From assembly GCA_944472135.2 (NCBI GenBank), contig OX235270.1, forward strand, positions 138,647,632 to 138,711,631: DNA of 64,000 bases, given 5' to 3'. Made by a program: the position numbers and the translations under genes. The number at the start of each line of letters is the position of its first letter. Position 1 is the stretch's first letter. The notes below the pieces were generated by a model that worked only from the letters and a program-made list of their open reading frames with translations, was not told where the DNA came from and searched no databases. Source of the DNA: Trichobilharzia regenti. Lineage: Eukaryota > Platyhelminthes > Trematoda > Strigeidida > Schistosomatidae. Shown here one piece after another: positions 60,301 to 64,000 of this stretch.

Positions 60301-62343
60301 TATATTACTCAGCAACCAATTTGATTTATATGCATTTGGCAATGGACCTTGAACTACTGTGAGGCCTGGATGGTCAAATAGCAAACAAAGCATATTTTGA
60401 ACTCCTAAGGCGGCGGTCGGCAGTCAAGCACCAAACCAGCGAGTACTACTTTAAAAGTAGTGTCTGCATCAACCCTACAGCCAGCTTTCAGTGGTGATTA
60501 CAGATTCAGACAGTTTTGTTACTTAAACCTTATATATGAGGTAAGTTGTCTTCTAAGACAGTTGATCACTTGTCCTCATAACTTCAGCTTAATGATGTCA
60601 TTCCCCTTGATTATGCAAAGTAATAGAGAAGATTTGTAGCTCAGGTGGATAATTTGCAATTAATAGTGTTCTCTGAGCTGGTTGGTTTAGTTGCTAAATA
60701 TTGCGCTGAAGATGTTGTCCAGAAAGACGACGAAAGCTCTGCAACTAAACCAACCAGCTCAGAGAACACTATTAATTGCACACGCAAAGTATATAAGTAA
60801 ACTGAAAAACAATCAAACATGGAAACTGTCAACAAACTTAAGTTGGTGTTGGACCACCGAAACTATCAACAAAGATATGTGCTCATCATTATTTAGAATT
60901 AATTCAGTTTTAATCCTCTGAAAGAAGACACTCGATAACTAGGGTTGTTTATAGCAATCCGTAATTCTACGGGTTAGTTATCTGGTATAGAACTGGATAT
61001 GAACCACACTTTTAATGTGTGAAATAATGGCACTACCTATGCAGACAGGCTGAAGTATGTGCAGCAGGATTTAAACATGAGACCCCTATATTGCAAGTCC
61101 TGTAACTAGTAAGATGAACAGCACATAAGTCTGCTTGGTTTGGGGAATGGCAACCTTCCCCCATATAGAGAGGATGTATGCGAAAACTCAAAATGCTACT
61201 GCTCCCCATACTAAATCGATATATTATAGTGGAGACCTCCAATTACAATAATTAACTTCTTTTCCTGAATAAATATTAAGGAACGTTGAGCACCTTAATT
61301 ACTTAATTTATTACACAGGCCCCAATTGATATTGACAGAACCTATAGATGAATTATTCAGAGTTTAACAATTTTCAACATCCATTATGCAGATGAATTAT
61401 TAGGTTCCTAAAGAAAGGATGTGAATACGAGACTAGCAACTAAGCTGACTGCGAAAAGAATACGCTTTACCATAGCTTTGAACTACCAGTAGAGTTGGCT
61501 GACGCAGGACTTGGTCTAAGTCATTAATGTGACTAGCTCATCAACCTTGTGACAGTTATGTTACTAGCATTCATTTACAACAGCACAATTCATTTCCTTC
61601 TTATGGCTGAATATTCCCTGAGGTCGTCAGAGATGTGTTAACCACGTTTTACAGTTGTTGGCTTTTCTTGTGCTGACCTCACATATCAATTACGTCAGGT
61701 ATATGCACCACATGAGTGACATTTCTTTAAATAACGGACACTCGAAGATGACACGAAGAAGAAGTACAAAAACTCATCCATACCCTACCTAGCCCGTGTT
61801 CTGTGCGATAAAGAATGCATCAGGCATGAAACCTTTAACTTATTAAATAGTCAGTAGAACCAATGGATCTCGTCTTTCCAACTCACATCATTTATAGGTA
61901 CAACGTTTTCTCGCTCTTCATTCTGTATTTATTTTTGTCATGTGCTGTTTTGTTTCTCTCTTCCTTGCAAACTCTACTTAAAACATTCTTGTTCGTTCTT
62001 TCACACTCTGTATAACTCGACCATTTTGATATCGCTTACGCCAGTAAATATGCTAGTAGTATCTACTTTTCTAACACCTTCAAACACTTTAATTTTGGCT
62101 TTGCTACCGACATACTAATTTGCTGTTGAGATAACTTTAATCTATGTAGAACTTTATTTATTGTTAATGTAAAAACTGGATGCAATATTGTAGTAAAATG
62201 CTGAGAATTCCATTCTGTATCACAAGTACTGATTTGGAATAAAGCTTATCTTATGTTATGTTATGTAATTAATTGCAACCAGACTATATAAAACGTGATA
62301 CTTACCCGCCTCCCAGTACATGCACTGCAGTCTCATCGAACAT
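30934..62343 (-). CDS. SLC25A36: Mitochondrial pyrimidine nucleotide carrier, SLC25A33/36 type (six exons)
   Basis: Predicted inner-membrane carrier of 410 residues. In the family, such proteins exchange pyrimidine (deoxy)nucleotides between cytosol and matrix. Three repeats each carry the carrier signature: PLEVVKVRL (residues about 25-33), PIWFVKTRL and PHEVARTRL. The Trp in the second signature ([10 protein letters not shown]) and the C-terminal [20 protein letters not shown] are typical of the SLC25A33/A36 branch. A33 and A36 cannot be told apart here. The N-terminus [20 protein letters not shown] fits the family start. All five junctions close in phase (38+402+101+67+404+221 = 1,233 nt). 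Human members are about 310-320 residues. The extra length is a Ser/Asn-rich insert after the first signature and a Thr-run insert between repeats 2 and 3. Introns are 2.9-9.8 kb and packed with retroelements. Confidence in family is high and exact boundaries are supported by splice sites. Confidence 0.93.
31280..31560 (+). mobile_element. RTE-type LINE, group B, 3' tail fragment (in intron 5)
   Basis: The end gttgaagccctacgttccac, tcggaatccaaggaaataat matches the group B 3' terminus at 7.75 and 12.8 kb. Upstream sequence is decayed and carries no readable frame. Confidence 0.6.
31561..33564. other. Intron 5 sequence without recognised elements
   Basis: Contains an (AT)n run at about 32430-32467 and cttactta-type short repeats near 32810. 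No exon motif or element frame can be supported. Confidence 0.5.
33565..33729. repeat. Imperfect palindrome (foldback), arms about 60 bp
   Basis: Left arm tgagagctatatgcggtgat, taaattagt and taattatcgtgttatttaag are matched in inverse order by cttaaataacacgataatta, actaatttaatcaccgcata and tagctctca on the right. The spacer is about 40 bp. It adjoins the left end of the PLE that follows. It could be a MITE-like hairpin or part of a PLE terminus. Confidence 0.8.
33800..35957 (+). mobile_element. Decayed Penelope-like element with inverted terminal segments
   Basis: Plus-strand remnants in order: [19 protein letters not shown] (34040s), [20 protein letters not shown], then after a SINE insertion [39 protein letters not shown], a damaged catalytic region (RHCKDDTF, where an xxDD box is expected), a connector [20 protein letters not shown], and a GIY-YIG remnant [19 protein letters not shown] (family form xIGRTxR damaged). 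The left terminus (33801-33880) is an inverted version of the right terminus (about 35845-35957): both share tgatgaggagtaggttatc or tgatgaagagcaggttatc and ctttgttcagtaacca. Inverted terminal repeats are known for some PLEs. An (AT)n run at 33879-33926 follows the left terminus. Frameshifts and stops make it inactive. Confidence 0.82.
34221..34410 (-). mobile_element. SINE family Y inserted in the PLE reverse transcriptase
   Basis: The minus strand begins gtgcgtcggtggcacagtgg (A-box TGGCACAGTGG), continues gaagttcagtccccc (B-box) with a ccgctgacgc acceptor-like complement. The tail is atctatggtcggcctg, ttgggctatcgatatcac, gctggaaattccatacctgt. It interrupts the PLE between FVDKIK and KDKTIISLD. 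atcaaagt on the left and attaaagt on the right look like a target duplication. Confidence 0.82.
35972..36375 (-). CDS. SLC25A36: Carrier gene exon 5
   Basis: Acceptor catactgtag precedes GCCAGGTCATCC; the first G completes CGG (Arg) from exon 4. Encodes [39 protein letters not shown] (repeat 2 second helix), a Lys/Arg- then Thr-rich matrix-side insert of about 45 residues, and [20 protein letters not shown] leading to YPH. It ends CAT G before gtaagttg at 35971. A rival acceptor 5 bp downstream (cag at 36373-36371) would break the frame. Confidence 0.93.
36495..36960 (-). mobile_element. RTE-type LINE, group B, 3' fragment (in intron 4)
   Basis: Plus-strand end ttattattattacac, gttccgagaggaaagtagag, cttcaac is the inverse of the group B tail. 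The interior is the inverse of group B C-terminal sequence, including a stretch matching gttgaagtgagatggccggc-like words seen at 7.4-7.5 kb. No open frame remains. Confidence 0.6.
37012..37933. mobile_element. PLE remnant between 345-bp inverted repeats
   Basis: Left arm 37012-37356 and right arm 37588-37933 are near-identical in inverse orientation (for example tgaactgcccgtgt/acacgggcagttca and taatttattaggcaccctaa-like blocks with only scattered differences). The centre holds a minus-strand frame (37545-37360) ending [20 protein letters not shown] and SLSLPW-stop, the extreme C-terminus of a PLE GIY-YIG domain. The arms begin 4 bp past the stop codon. This fits a PLE flanked by inverted pseudo-LTRs after loss of most coding sequence. 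Confidence 0.82.
38001..38100 (+). repeat. Solo PLE terminus
   Basis: gaaagttgtgtggataactt, gatatgattatgag, tgtgctcag, caaatattactgtacacaac, actgtgcgac matches 8711-8800, which ends another PLE remnant. The GAAACGTCAT block is deleted here. Confidence 0.65.
38105..38690 (-). mobile_element. RTE-type LINE, group B, internal fragment (in intron 4)
   Basis: The plus strand gatttccgaactgatttcag and ttccctttcccgatcctggc correspond to the copy at 2.1-2.2 kb in the same orientation. The minus strand encodes remnants of the VNTEKTVVM and FTYLGSI region. Multiple stops. Confidence 0.65.
38940..39275 (+). mobile_element. RTE-type LINE, group B, 3' fragment, weak
   Basis: Low-similarity remnant: a cagtaggaaatacaggtgga word followed by ttagtcatgggtccgaagg and atgaggcactagtttccaga, in the order expected for the C-terminal end and tail of group B. 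Heavily decayed, so the boundaries are uncertain. Confidence 0.45.
39319..39356. repeat. (AT)n microsatellite
   Basis: About 38 bp of TA dinucleotide in intron 4, 190 bp from the exon 4 donor. Confidence 0.95.
39547..39613 (-). CDS. SLC25A36: Carrier gene exon 4
   Basis: Acceptor cctgaaaatc inverse (gattttcag) precedes GTATAACAGC; GT completes the Ser codon from exon 3 (A|GT). It encodes [20 protein letters not shown] plus SR, the second carrier signature. The exon ends TCACG followed by gcaagtttc, a GC donor rather than GT. Joining CG to the G of exon 5 keeps the frame (Arg). Confidence 0.9.
40100..40450 (+). mobile_element. RTE-type LINE, group A-like, 3' fragment (in intron 3... downstream of exon 3)
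   Basis: Plus-strand words ggtttgagtcatgtaggcat, ctgcagaatatgcg, gtttgggtctcctcaagg, gactgttggtaatgtggctc align in order with the group A segment encoding [16 protein letters not shown] and ETIGDMAQ (45.4 kb and 55.1 kb). It ends near ccaagttgaaagtcagtcag, the group A terminus form. No frame is left. Confidence 0.6.
40670..40890 (+). repeat. SINE-like repeat, family X (best copy)
   Basis: gcctagtcctttgtttggtg, then B-box-like gcaggtttgaatttc, agcgacatgagtccctcc, acagatacgccttgctgatt, agtgagtgccaactaacacg. The same words recur at 0.78, 15.9 and 19.3 kb in either orientation. Confidence 0.65.
41024..41072 (+). repeat. PLE-terminus hairpin, degenerate
   Basis: gcgctgaatgtgttgttctc, caccagaaggacaacgaaag, cttcac: the stem gttgt/acaac is followed by GAAAGCTTC, as in the hairpin at 60703-60740. 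The CUGANGA core is altered to CTGAATG. Confidence 0.45.
41073..42536. other. Intron 3 sequence; possible tRNA-like repeat at 42120-42320
   Basis: Mostly unassigned AT-rich sequence. Near 42130 tagttagttggtttgagc and, 45 bp on, gtggttctaatctcac resemble A and B boxes of a SINE head. Nothing else supported. Confidence 0.4.
42537..42637 (-). CDS. SLC25A36: Carrier gene exon 3
   Basis: Acceptor ttgttttaacag precedes GGGAATCTAT. The first G completes Arg (CG|G) from exon 2. Encodes [18 protein letters not shown] and [15 protein letters not shown], the second half of repeat 1 and the start of repeat 2. It ends GGA A before gtaagcg at 42536. Confidence 0.92.
42825..44455 (+). mobile_element. Decayed CR1-type LINE (in intron 2), split by a SINE
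   Basis: Remnants follow the CR1 at 49.2-50.4 kb: taaacaatttgcttataagc (KQFAYKH), cttgattacacatctgcttc (LDYTSA), ggaagcagtacactgtatat ([11 protein letters not shown]), and a ttaggtacgcagatgattcg block (RYADDS, the xADD box with the following residues changed). Later blocks include [14 protein letters not shown] and a [13 protein letters not shown] segment. It ends with gctgaaaattccatatttgt near 44400. Frameshifts are numerous. Confidence 0.78.
43597..43797 (+). mobile_element. SINE family Y inserted in a CR1
   Basis: Best preserved Y copy. tgcgtcggtggcacagtggt (A box) is followed by gaccatgcacatggtcc and gagttcgagcccacgccgat (B box and 3' acceptor-like arm); GCGTCGG can pair with CCGATGC. 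The tail is tgatatctatggtcggtctg, tttgggctaccgatatc, gctgaaaattccatacttgt, gtggaatcaagctg and A-rich. CR1 sequence resumes at aaagcaatctggtatcactc. Confidence 0.85.
44713..44900 (-). mobile_element. SINE family Y copy
   Basis: Minus strand gtgcgtcggtggcacaatgg, then accatgcacatggtcc and B-box-like aaggttcgttcccctg with ccgacgca. The tail is identical in layout to the copy at 43.6 kb. It lies about 250 bp from the end of the same CR1 fragment. Confidence 0.82.
45298..46899 (-). CDS. RTE reverse transcriptase, intact RT core
   Basis: A 533-codon open frame in the element above. The RT blocks are [65 protein letters not shown] (catalytic Asp), [19 protein letters not shown] and [12 protein letters not shown] (catalytic DD at residues 236-238). 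These are followed by [39 protein letters not shown] and [16 protein letters not shown]. The enzyme would make cDNA from element RNA at nicked target DNA. The first ATG lies inside the RT because the endonuclease part is in other frames, so the protein as it stands is N-truncated. The final 20 or so residues after CQW look frame-shifted relative to the 57 kb copy. Confidence 0.85.
   Translation of the reverse strand: MKRGKAAGPDGIIPEVFKYGGDILVCRLTEVLGKVWESETVPSDWGKSLIIPIFKKGNKSSCDNHRGISLTNIVSKILGSVIMHRLSRTREEQTRENQAGFRPGRGCIDHIFTLRQILEHRHTFRRPTIVIFLDLKAAFDSVDRKVLWQCLTVKGVPRKYIALIKALYSNSRSRVRAYGELSSELVTTSGVRQGCPLSPFLFNFIIDMLMEVSLTERNDLGIDLLPGNSLMDLEYADDIVLLGEDADKMQSLLNTLSSNLRMFGMRFAPTKCKMLLQDWTTSTPNLVIGSEVIEHVDHFTYLGSCISTNGLIGDEISARIRKARAAFADLHHLWRRRDIRLSTKGRVYCSSVRSVLLYGSETWPIRVEDMKRLTAFDHRCLRSLSHVRWFNKVSNVDVRRRVLGKEGKSIDEAIKLHRLRWLGHVLRMPNHRLPRRALLADIGSGWKRASGGQTKTWPHQSMKSLTVKLSQVGRCRLPGWGPRDSRNQWLETIGDMAQNRCQWPAQMYSVSVIFHIPFYHYPFCFTLILVKLY
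47995..50403 (+). CDS. CR1-type endonuclease/reverse transcriptase ORF with chimeric start
   Basis: An 802-codon frame. Residues 1-34 come from antisense RTE sequence. CR1 sequence begins at residue 35 ([12 protein letters not shown] region). It has endonuclease motifs VTGDFNASD (residue about 73) and NSDHCII (about 124). RT blocks: [45 protein letters not shown] (about 461), [17 protein letters not shown] and [12 protein letters not shown] (about 547-558, catalytic DD). A C-terminal segment with [12 protein letters not shown] ends at TAG 50401-50403. The absence of any stop over 768 CR1 codons suggests recent insertion. The 5' end is truncated inside the endonuclease, so ORF1 and the endonuclease start are missing. 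Confidence 0.88.
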   Translation: MQSFLLLTDPFRRTAHIRLSTGIQSSNVFSALVFYFSNVYVSPGCTILDLSMFPDEFTAFAAACFENSLSIVTGDFNASDCYFLISLGHDNIVNFAIRLGKTLDLVFINDAGIYEARKRAPLLNSDHCIIRVLPKMYSKSHKGVLSHLYSKVQRRCYSKDNIDKLRCMLKDTNWDLFTEQTLDETITNTTDYLKFCFEICCPKETLFIRFDRLSSPYLKKLRRNKELLFKTNDKPGVKKLNMLIKLEIKRLSVLYNQRFLSCKTPSNLWKLFKEITNGKRCISVPSLNVDTLNKSFIRSSVDTLPNDTNHIDNNFSGFNTVDVLKCLRSLKPSQSLGPDGIPAIVLRNCADILCCPLTKIFNASLSGNVLPFAWKNIKIIPIPKSSSGSDIKFRPIAITSPFLKLMEKLLLLRLEPALKPFNDPKQFAYKHGRSTLDAAVVLYHNVVSCVDKGAKYVRSAFLDYTSAFDSVPRGLLLNKLSLTQTGSWAKSWLHSYFSDRMQYTVYNGKSSSTSLTKSGVPQGAVLSPFLFSIFLLDLPHSNETNFVKYADDLTVSLPITSESDSSKLNSFLLDISKWSKSNGLILNHFKCQALDFTFKHRRDLLELVNSHDPCRIDGTEIETKSSIKYLGLVFSSDLSWSSHILSISKKMFRLTFYIKKLRQSGINQPLVLQFLNSCILPIVLYCSSLIFLGLLKKDYIILRRVLNAVSRACGLPLHELANTIVERHINSCTKWAKAILSDSLHSLYSHLSPCISSGRTRSQYKKIYARTTKYRNSTIPYLARTLCDEDYVRRETYKLLCN
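48097..50746 (+). mobile_element. CR1-type LINE, 5'-truncated, nested in the RTE (intron 2)
   Basis: The insertion starts at about 48097 and ends in (ATT)n at 50746. The short word tattc occurs at both edges (48092-48096 and 50743-50747), consistent with a target duplication, though the ATT tail makes it ambiguous. Removing the insert rejoins the RTE endonuclease frame (GVGIAL to RAEKTLLDW). The 3' terminus is gctgaaaattccttgctgta, then gtactgtttttggaataaag. Confidence 0.9.
51221..51400 (-). mobile_element. Hammerhead-bearing retroposon abutting the RTE 5' end
   Basis: On the minus strand: an A-box-like tggtctacgagctcacc, B-box-like gtgttcaagccctag, the hammerhead core, then ctttgcagtactcccagg and the first base of RTE sequence. 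It matches the order of the 13.4 kb element. The RTE copy at 54.5 kb has different sequence beyond the same point (cttcccggctg), so the ribozyme belongs to this retroposon and not to the RTE 5' UTR. The 164-codon frame 50746-51240 begins inside this element and runs into the RTE endonuclease. Confidence 0.65.
51228..51280 (-). ncRNA. Hammerhead ribozyme core
   Basis: Minus strand: CTGATGA, ggc, stem II gtcct/aggac with loop aaacc, GAAACAGC. All core positions CUGAUGA and GAAA are present. A ggc insertion lies between A9 and stem II. Stem III and cleavage site (CAGCTTTGC) look degraded. GTA before the core can pair with TAC downstream as part of stem I. Probably weakly active or dead. Confidence 0.72.
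52127..52528 (-). CDS. SLC25A36: Carrier gene exon 2
   Basis: Acceptor tctgcttcctgtag precedes CATTGGTGG; the C completes Gly (GG|C) from exon 1. Encodes [20 protein letters not shown] (signature 1), then an insert of about 70 residues rich in Ser, Asn and Pro, then [20 protein letters not shown] and TLFGVLPSR. It ends TCACG before gttagttt at 52126. The insert has no stop or frameshift and is part of the exon. Confidence 0.93.
52529..53732. other. Intron 1 sequence without recognised elements
   Basis: AT-rich. No exon motif, SINE head or retroelement frame is supported. Confidence 0.5.
53733..56812 (+). mobile_element. CR1-type LINE, 5'-truncated, split by an RTE (intron 1)
   Basis: Left part 53733-54434 encodes [72 protein letters not shown] and [20 protein letters not shown]. 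After the RTE insert it resumes at 55400 with [44 protein letters not shown] (catalytic DD intact) and [16 protein letters not shown] end, stop at 56321. The 3' UTR ends gctgaaaattccattctgta and (att)n at about 56812. A frameshift near 54000 separates the first two frames. Confidence 0.9.
54435..55399 (+). mobile_element. RTE group A insertion with inverted 5' segment
   Basis: Right part 54891-55399 is plus-sense RTE 3' sequence ([36 protein letters not shown]). Left part 54435-54890 is the element's 5' end in inverse orientation: it contains the inverse of the segment at 51140-51220 and about 410 bp of 5' UTR not present in the 51 kb copy. The 11-bp word cagatagaatg flanks the insert (54424-54434 and 55399-55409). 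This is the pattern of twin-primed 5' inversion, with the central element lost. Confidence 0.88.
57268..58597 (-). mobile_element. RTE-type LINE, group A, 5'-truncated (intron 1)
   Basis: Minus frames 58662-58063 and 58121-57579 encode [60 protein letters not shown] (catalytic DD intact), [20 protein letters not shown], then after one frameshift near 58090 [32 protein letters not shown] and a GGQTK end. The 5' boundary is the point where AFDSVD begins (58597). The 3' end is ctgtctgtctgttttcgaca. It is closer to the copy at 26.6 kb than to that at 45-51 kb. Confidence 0.88.
58598..60621. other. Intron 1 sequence without recognised elements
   Basis: AT-rich and free of microsatellites, long frames or SINE heads. 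I see nothing to annotate in these 2 kb. Confidence 0.5.
60622..60782 (+). repeat. PLE-terminus repeat: perfect 40-bp inverted repeat around a hammerhead-like loop
   Basis: gtaatagagaagatttgtag and ctcaggtggataattt match the family 1 PLE 3' terminus. Then 60655-60694 and 60741-60780 are exact 40-bp inverse complements. The 46-base loop holds gcgCTGAAGA, t, stem gttgtc/gacgac, GAAAGC. The small frames crossing it on both strands are palindrome artefacts. Confidence 0.85.
60783..61764. other. Intron 1 sequence without recognised elements
   Basis: AT-rich. No motif supported. Confidence 0.45.
61765..62275 (+). mobile_element. CR1-type LINE, extreme 3' end (intron 1)
   Basis: [20 protein letters not shown] and [13 protein letters not shown] is the CR1 C-terminus (compare [20 protein letters not shown] at 50.35 kb). 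The 3' UTR ends gctgagaattccattctgta, tggaataaag and a ttatg repeat. The tail stops about 30 bp from the exon 1 donor. Confidence 0.85.
62306..62343 (-). CDS. SLC25A36: Carrier gene exon 1 (start codon)
   Basis: ATG at 62343-62341 opens [13 protein letters not shown] and ends GGAGGCGG before gtaagtatc (62305). GG plus the C of exon 2 gives Gly, producing [19 protein letters not shown], which aligns in layout with the family start VHLFAGG-x-GGTVGA. The frame is open upstream to an AG at 62369-62368 (tttttag). That may be a cis or spliced-leader acceptor in the 5' UTR. Confidence 0.88.
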
Positions 62344-63719
62344 TAGCCCATCCAATGGATGGTACAGCTAAAAATGTTTATATATATGCGATTAGACAGC
62401 AGATATTTCAAACGAAAGCAGGTAACTGAAGTAAGTTTCTATGACCTGCATTTACCACCTTCAGGCCAAACCATGAGCATTGGCCTTGACTCTGGTTGAA
62501 GATGACCTCCAAATGCTATTCAACGACCCATTAAAAGTAGTGACTCAATTATATCCAGTCTTTTTGACGCTTCACACATAAAAGATTAGGAGAGGGAGTT
62601 TCACATCAGCGGCCGACTAAATAAGAATTTTCCTAGAAAAAACCATAACTGTAAAAGCAAGTCTAGCATCAGTGGGAATATCATCACTCTGAGATATAGG
62701 TAAATCGAGTTACAAGTCCCAAATATGACGAAACAAGCTCCCTACATTCCTCCACTAGCTACAAATATACCAGTGACTTCACTTTGAGTGTTTTTCAAAT
62801 GAGATTTGCATTCTGGTCTCGTTTCTCTGAATTACTACGTCTTTTACTTAGGGATGGTGTATGGTTGAATTTTTCATGATTCCTATCATACCATATTGTT
62901 TAGCAGTTCTAATCCTTCGTCCGAAGCTACTAAGGCGGATATGTCCAACTTTCGTCCACTGTATGATGCATCCGCTCATTTTTGGAAAGTGGTGTTATAG
63001 GCTTCAACTACTCTAATACTGTTGGCAACTTTAGACCCTGAAACTTCCCCACTATTAACGGAACAAGAACACACACTAAAAATGACAAATCGTCTTTGTT
63101 CCAGACCAGCGTACGCCGATAATCTTTCTCCCCTAAGAAAAACTAGTCAACTTAATCTTTCTGCATGAAATACGAATAGGGTTTGTTAAGATTTTGCAGA
63201 AGTAATACATGGGCTAGACTTGTTTATTACAAGCGTTATCCTGATAAGCTGACATTGCATCGTCCCTGTAGTTATTCCTGGGAATGATATTCTGTTTCCT
63301 TCTGCGTACGATAGCACGTCCAACGGCAGGTGTAGCGCTGTAAAGCTTGGTCCGGCAGACCCATTTCCTCTTACGCTACTACCTATAGACATAGGGGCTT
63401 ACTTAATATATATTTATTCCTGTTTATGCAGGAACATACCAATTGTACAGGCATGGATAAGTTATCGTATAAATTACACAAAATTCGATATATGGTGAAT
63501 TTACAGTTTGGTTGTTCTTTCTGACATTAGAGTCAGTCGGAACAGTCTAGTGTAAAGTCTGTTTGTATAACACATAGAGAGATATGGAAATATTGTCTTC
63601 GCATTAACAAAAAAACCCAGACATCAGACAAATGTGATGCAAATATCTGGGGGGAAAAGCTTGAAGTTTTAATATTTGGTAAAATAACGCTGCAACTTGA
63701 AGCAGCCGATCTTAATAAT
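62344..63719. other. Upstream region of the carrier gene, no recognised element
   Basis: Should contain the 5' UTR and promoter. I see no clear TATA or CAAT layout and no CpG-rich stretch. The acceptor-like tttttag at 62373-62368 (minus) is the only candidate site. Confidence 0.4.
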
Positions 63720-63790
63720 AATAATGTGTATTCTCATATAAACATATAAATTTACATGAGAATGCATGCCGTTTTTACAGGCACGATCAA
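63720..63790 (-). repeat. Repeat D, diverged copy
   Basis: Minus strand tgatcgtgcctgtaaaaacg, then atgagaatacacattattat, resembles the two tails at 14.1 and 14.5 kb. It is interrupted by an inverse pair of ttctcat/atgagaa words. Confidence 0.4.
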
Positions 63791-64000
63791 GTATGATATA
63801 ATATCATATCGTAGATTGTCTACAAGTTAATAATGTTTCAACTGTTAAATGTTTGATATTTATATAAATACACTCATTTTCTGAACCAGGCCGTATAGTT
63901 ATTGTATTGCACAGGTGTCCTCCAGGTTTCGTGGGAAAATCGACTTCGTTTCGTTTTCATTCCGTGGTTGTAGGCATACGATAACCAATCAATATTGAGG

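Overview
This is a flatworm-type nuclear window, most likely from a schistosome (Schistosoma or a close relative). It is AT-rich, has long introns, many (AT)n and (ATT)n microsatellites, and carries the retroelement mix known from schistosomes: Penelope-like elements (PLEs) with a GIY-YIG domain, RTE-clade LINEs, CR1-clade LINEs, and tRNA-derived retroposons, some with hammerhead-ribozyme cores. There is no bacterial-type operon content. The species cannot be told from the sequence alone.

One host gene can be rebuilt completely. It is a mitochondrial carrier of the SLC25A33/SLC25A36 (pyrimidine nucleotide carrier) type on the minus strand, with six coding exons between 62343 (ATG) and 30934 (stop). 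The exons are 62306-62343, 52127-52528, 42537-42637, 39547-39613, 35972-36375 and 30934-31154. They total 1,233 nt and every junction closes in phase, giving 410 residues plus a stop. Intron 4 appears to use a GC-AG splice pair. A second host gene is represented only by a probable last exon on the plus strand (14887-15210, Asn-rich then Asp/Glu-rich), so the two genes converge.

Almost everything else recognisable is retroelement. Left of the carrier gene (1-30.9 kb) are decayed RTE copies (three divergent groups, here A, B and C), a degenerate CR1, several PLE copies (3.6-5.1 kb, 8.2-8.8 kb, 16.4-18.6 kb, 22.7 kb, and 26.8-27.7 kb nested in an RTE), and SINE-like repeats. Inside the carrier introns lie nested insertions: a 5'-truncated CR1 with a long open frame inside an RTE (45.2-51.2 kb), an RTE with an inverted 5' part inside a second CR1 (53.7-56.8 kb, 11-bp target duplication), a tRNA-headed SINE inside a PLE reverse transcriptase (34.2 kb), and a PLE remnant between 345-bp inverted repeats (37.0-37.9 kb).

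The most interesting signals are RNA-level. Two retroposons carry hammerhead cores next to pol III B-box-like sequence. A recurring PLE-terminus hairpin has a hammerhead-like CUGANGA-stem-GAAA layout, and one example sits in the loop of a perfect 40-bp inverted repeat (60655-60780). Two SINE families end in tails that look like the 3' ends of two different LINE families in this same window, which suggests SINE-LINE partnerships. Boundaries of decayed copies are approximate (tens of bases). Family names are tentative because no database comparison was possible.
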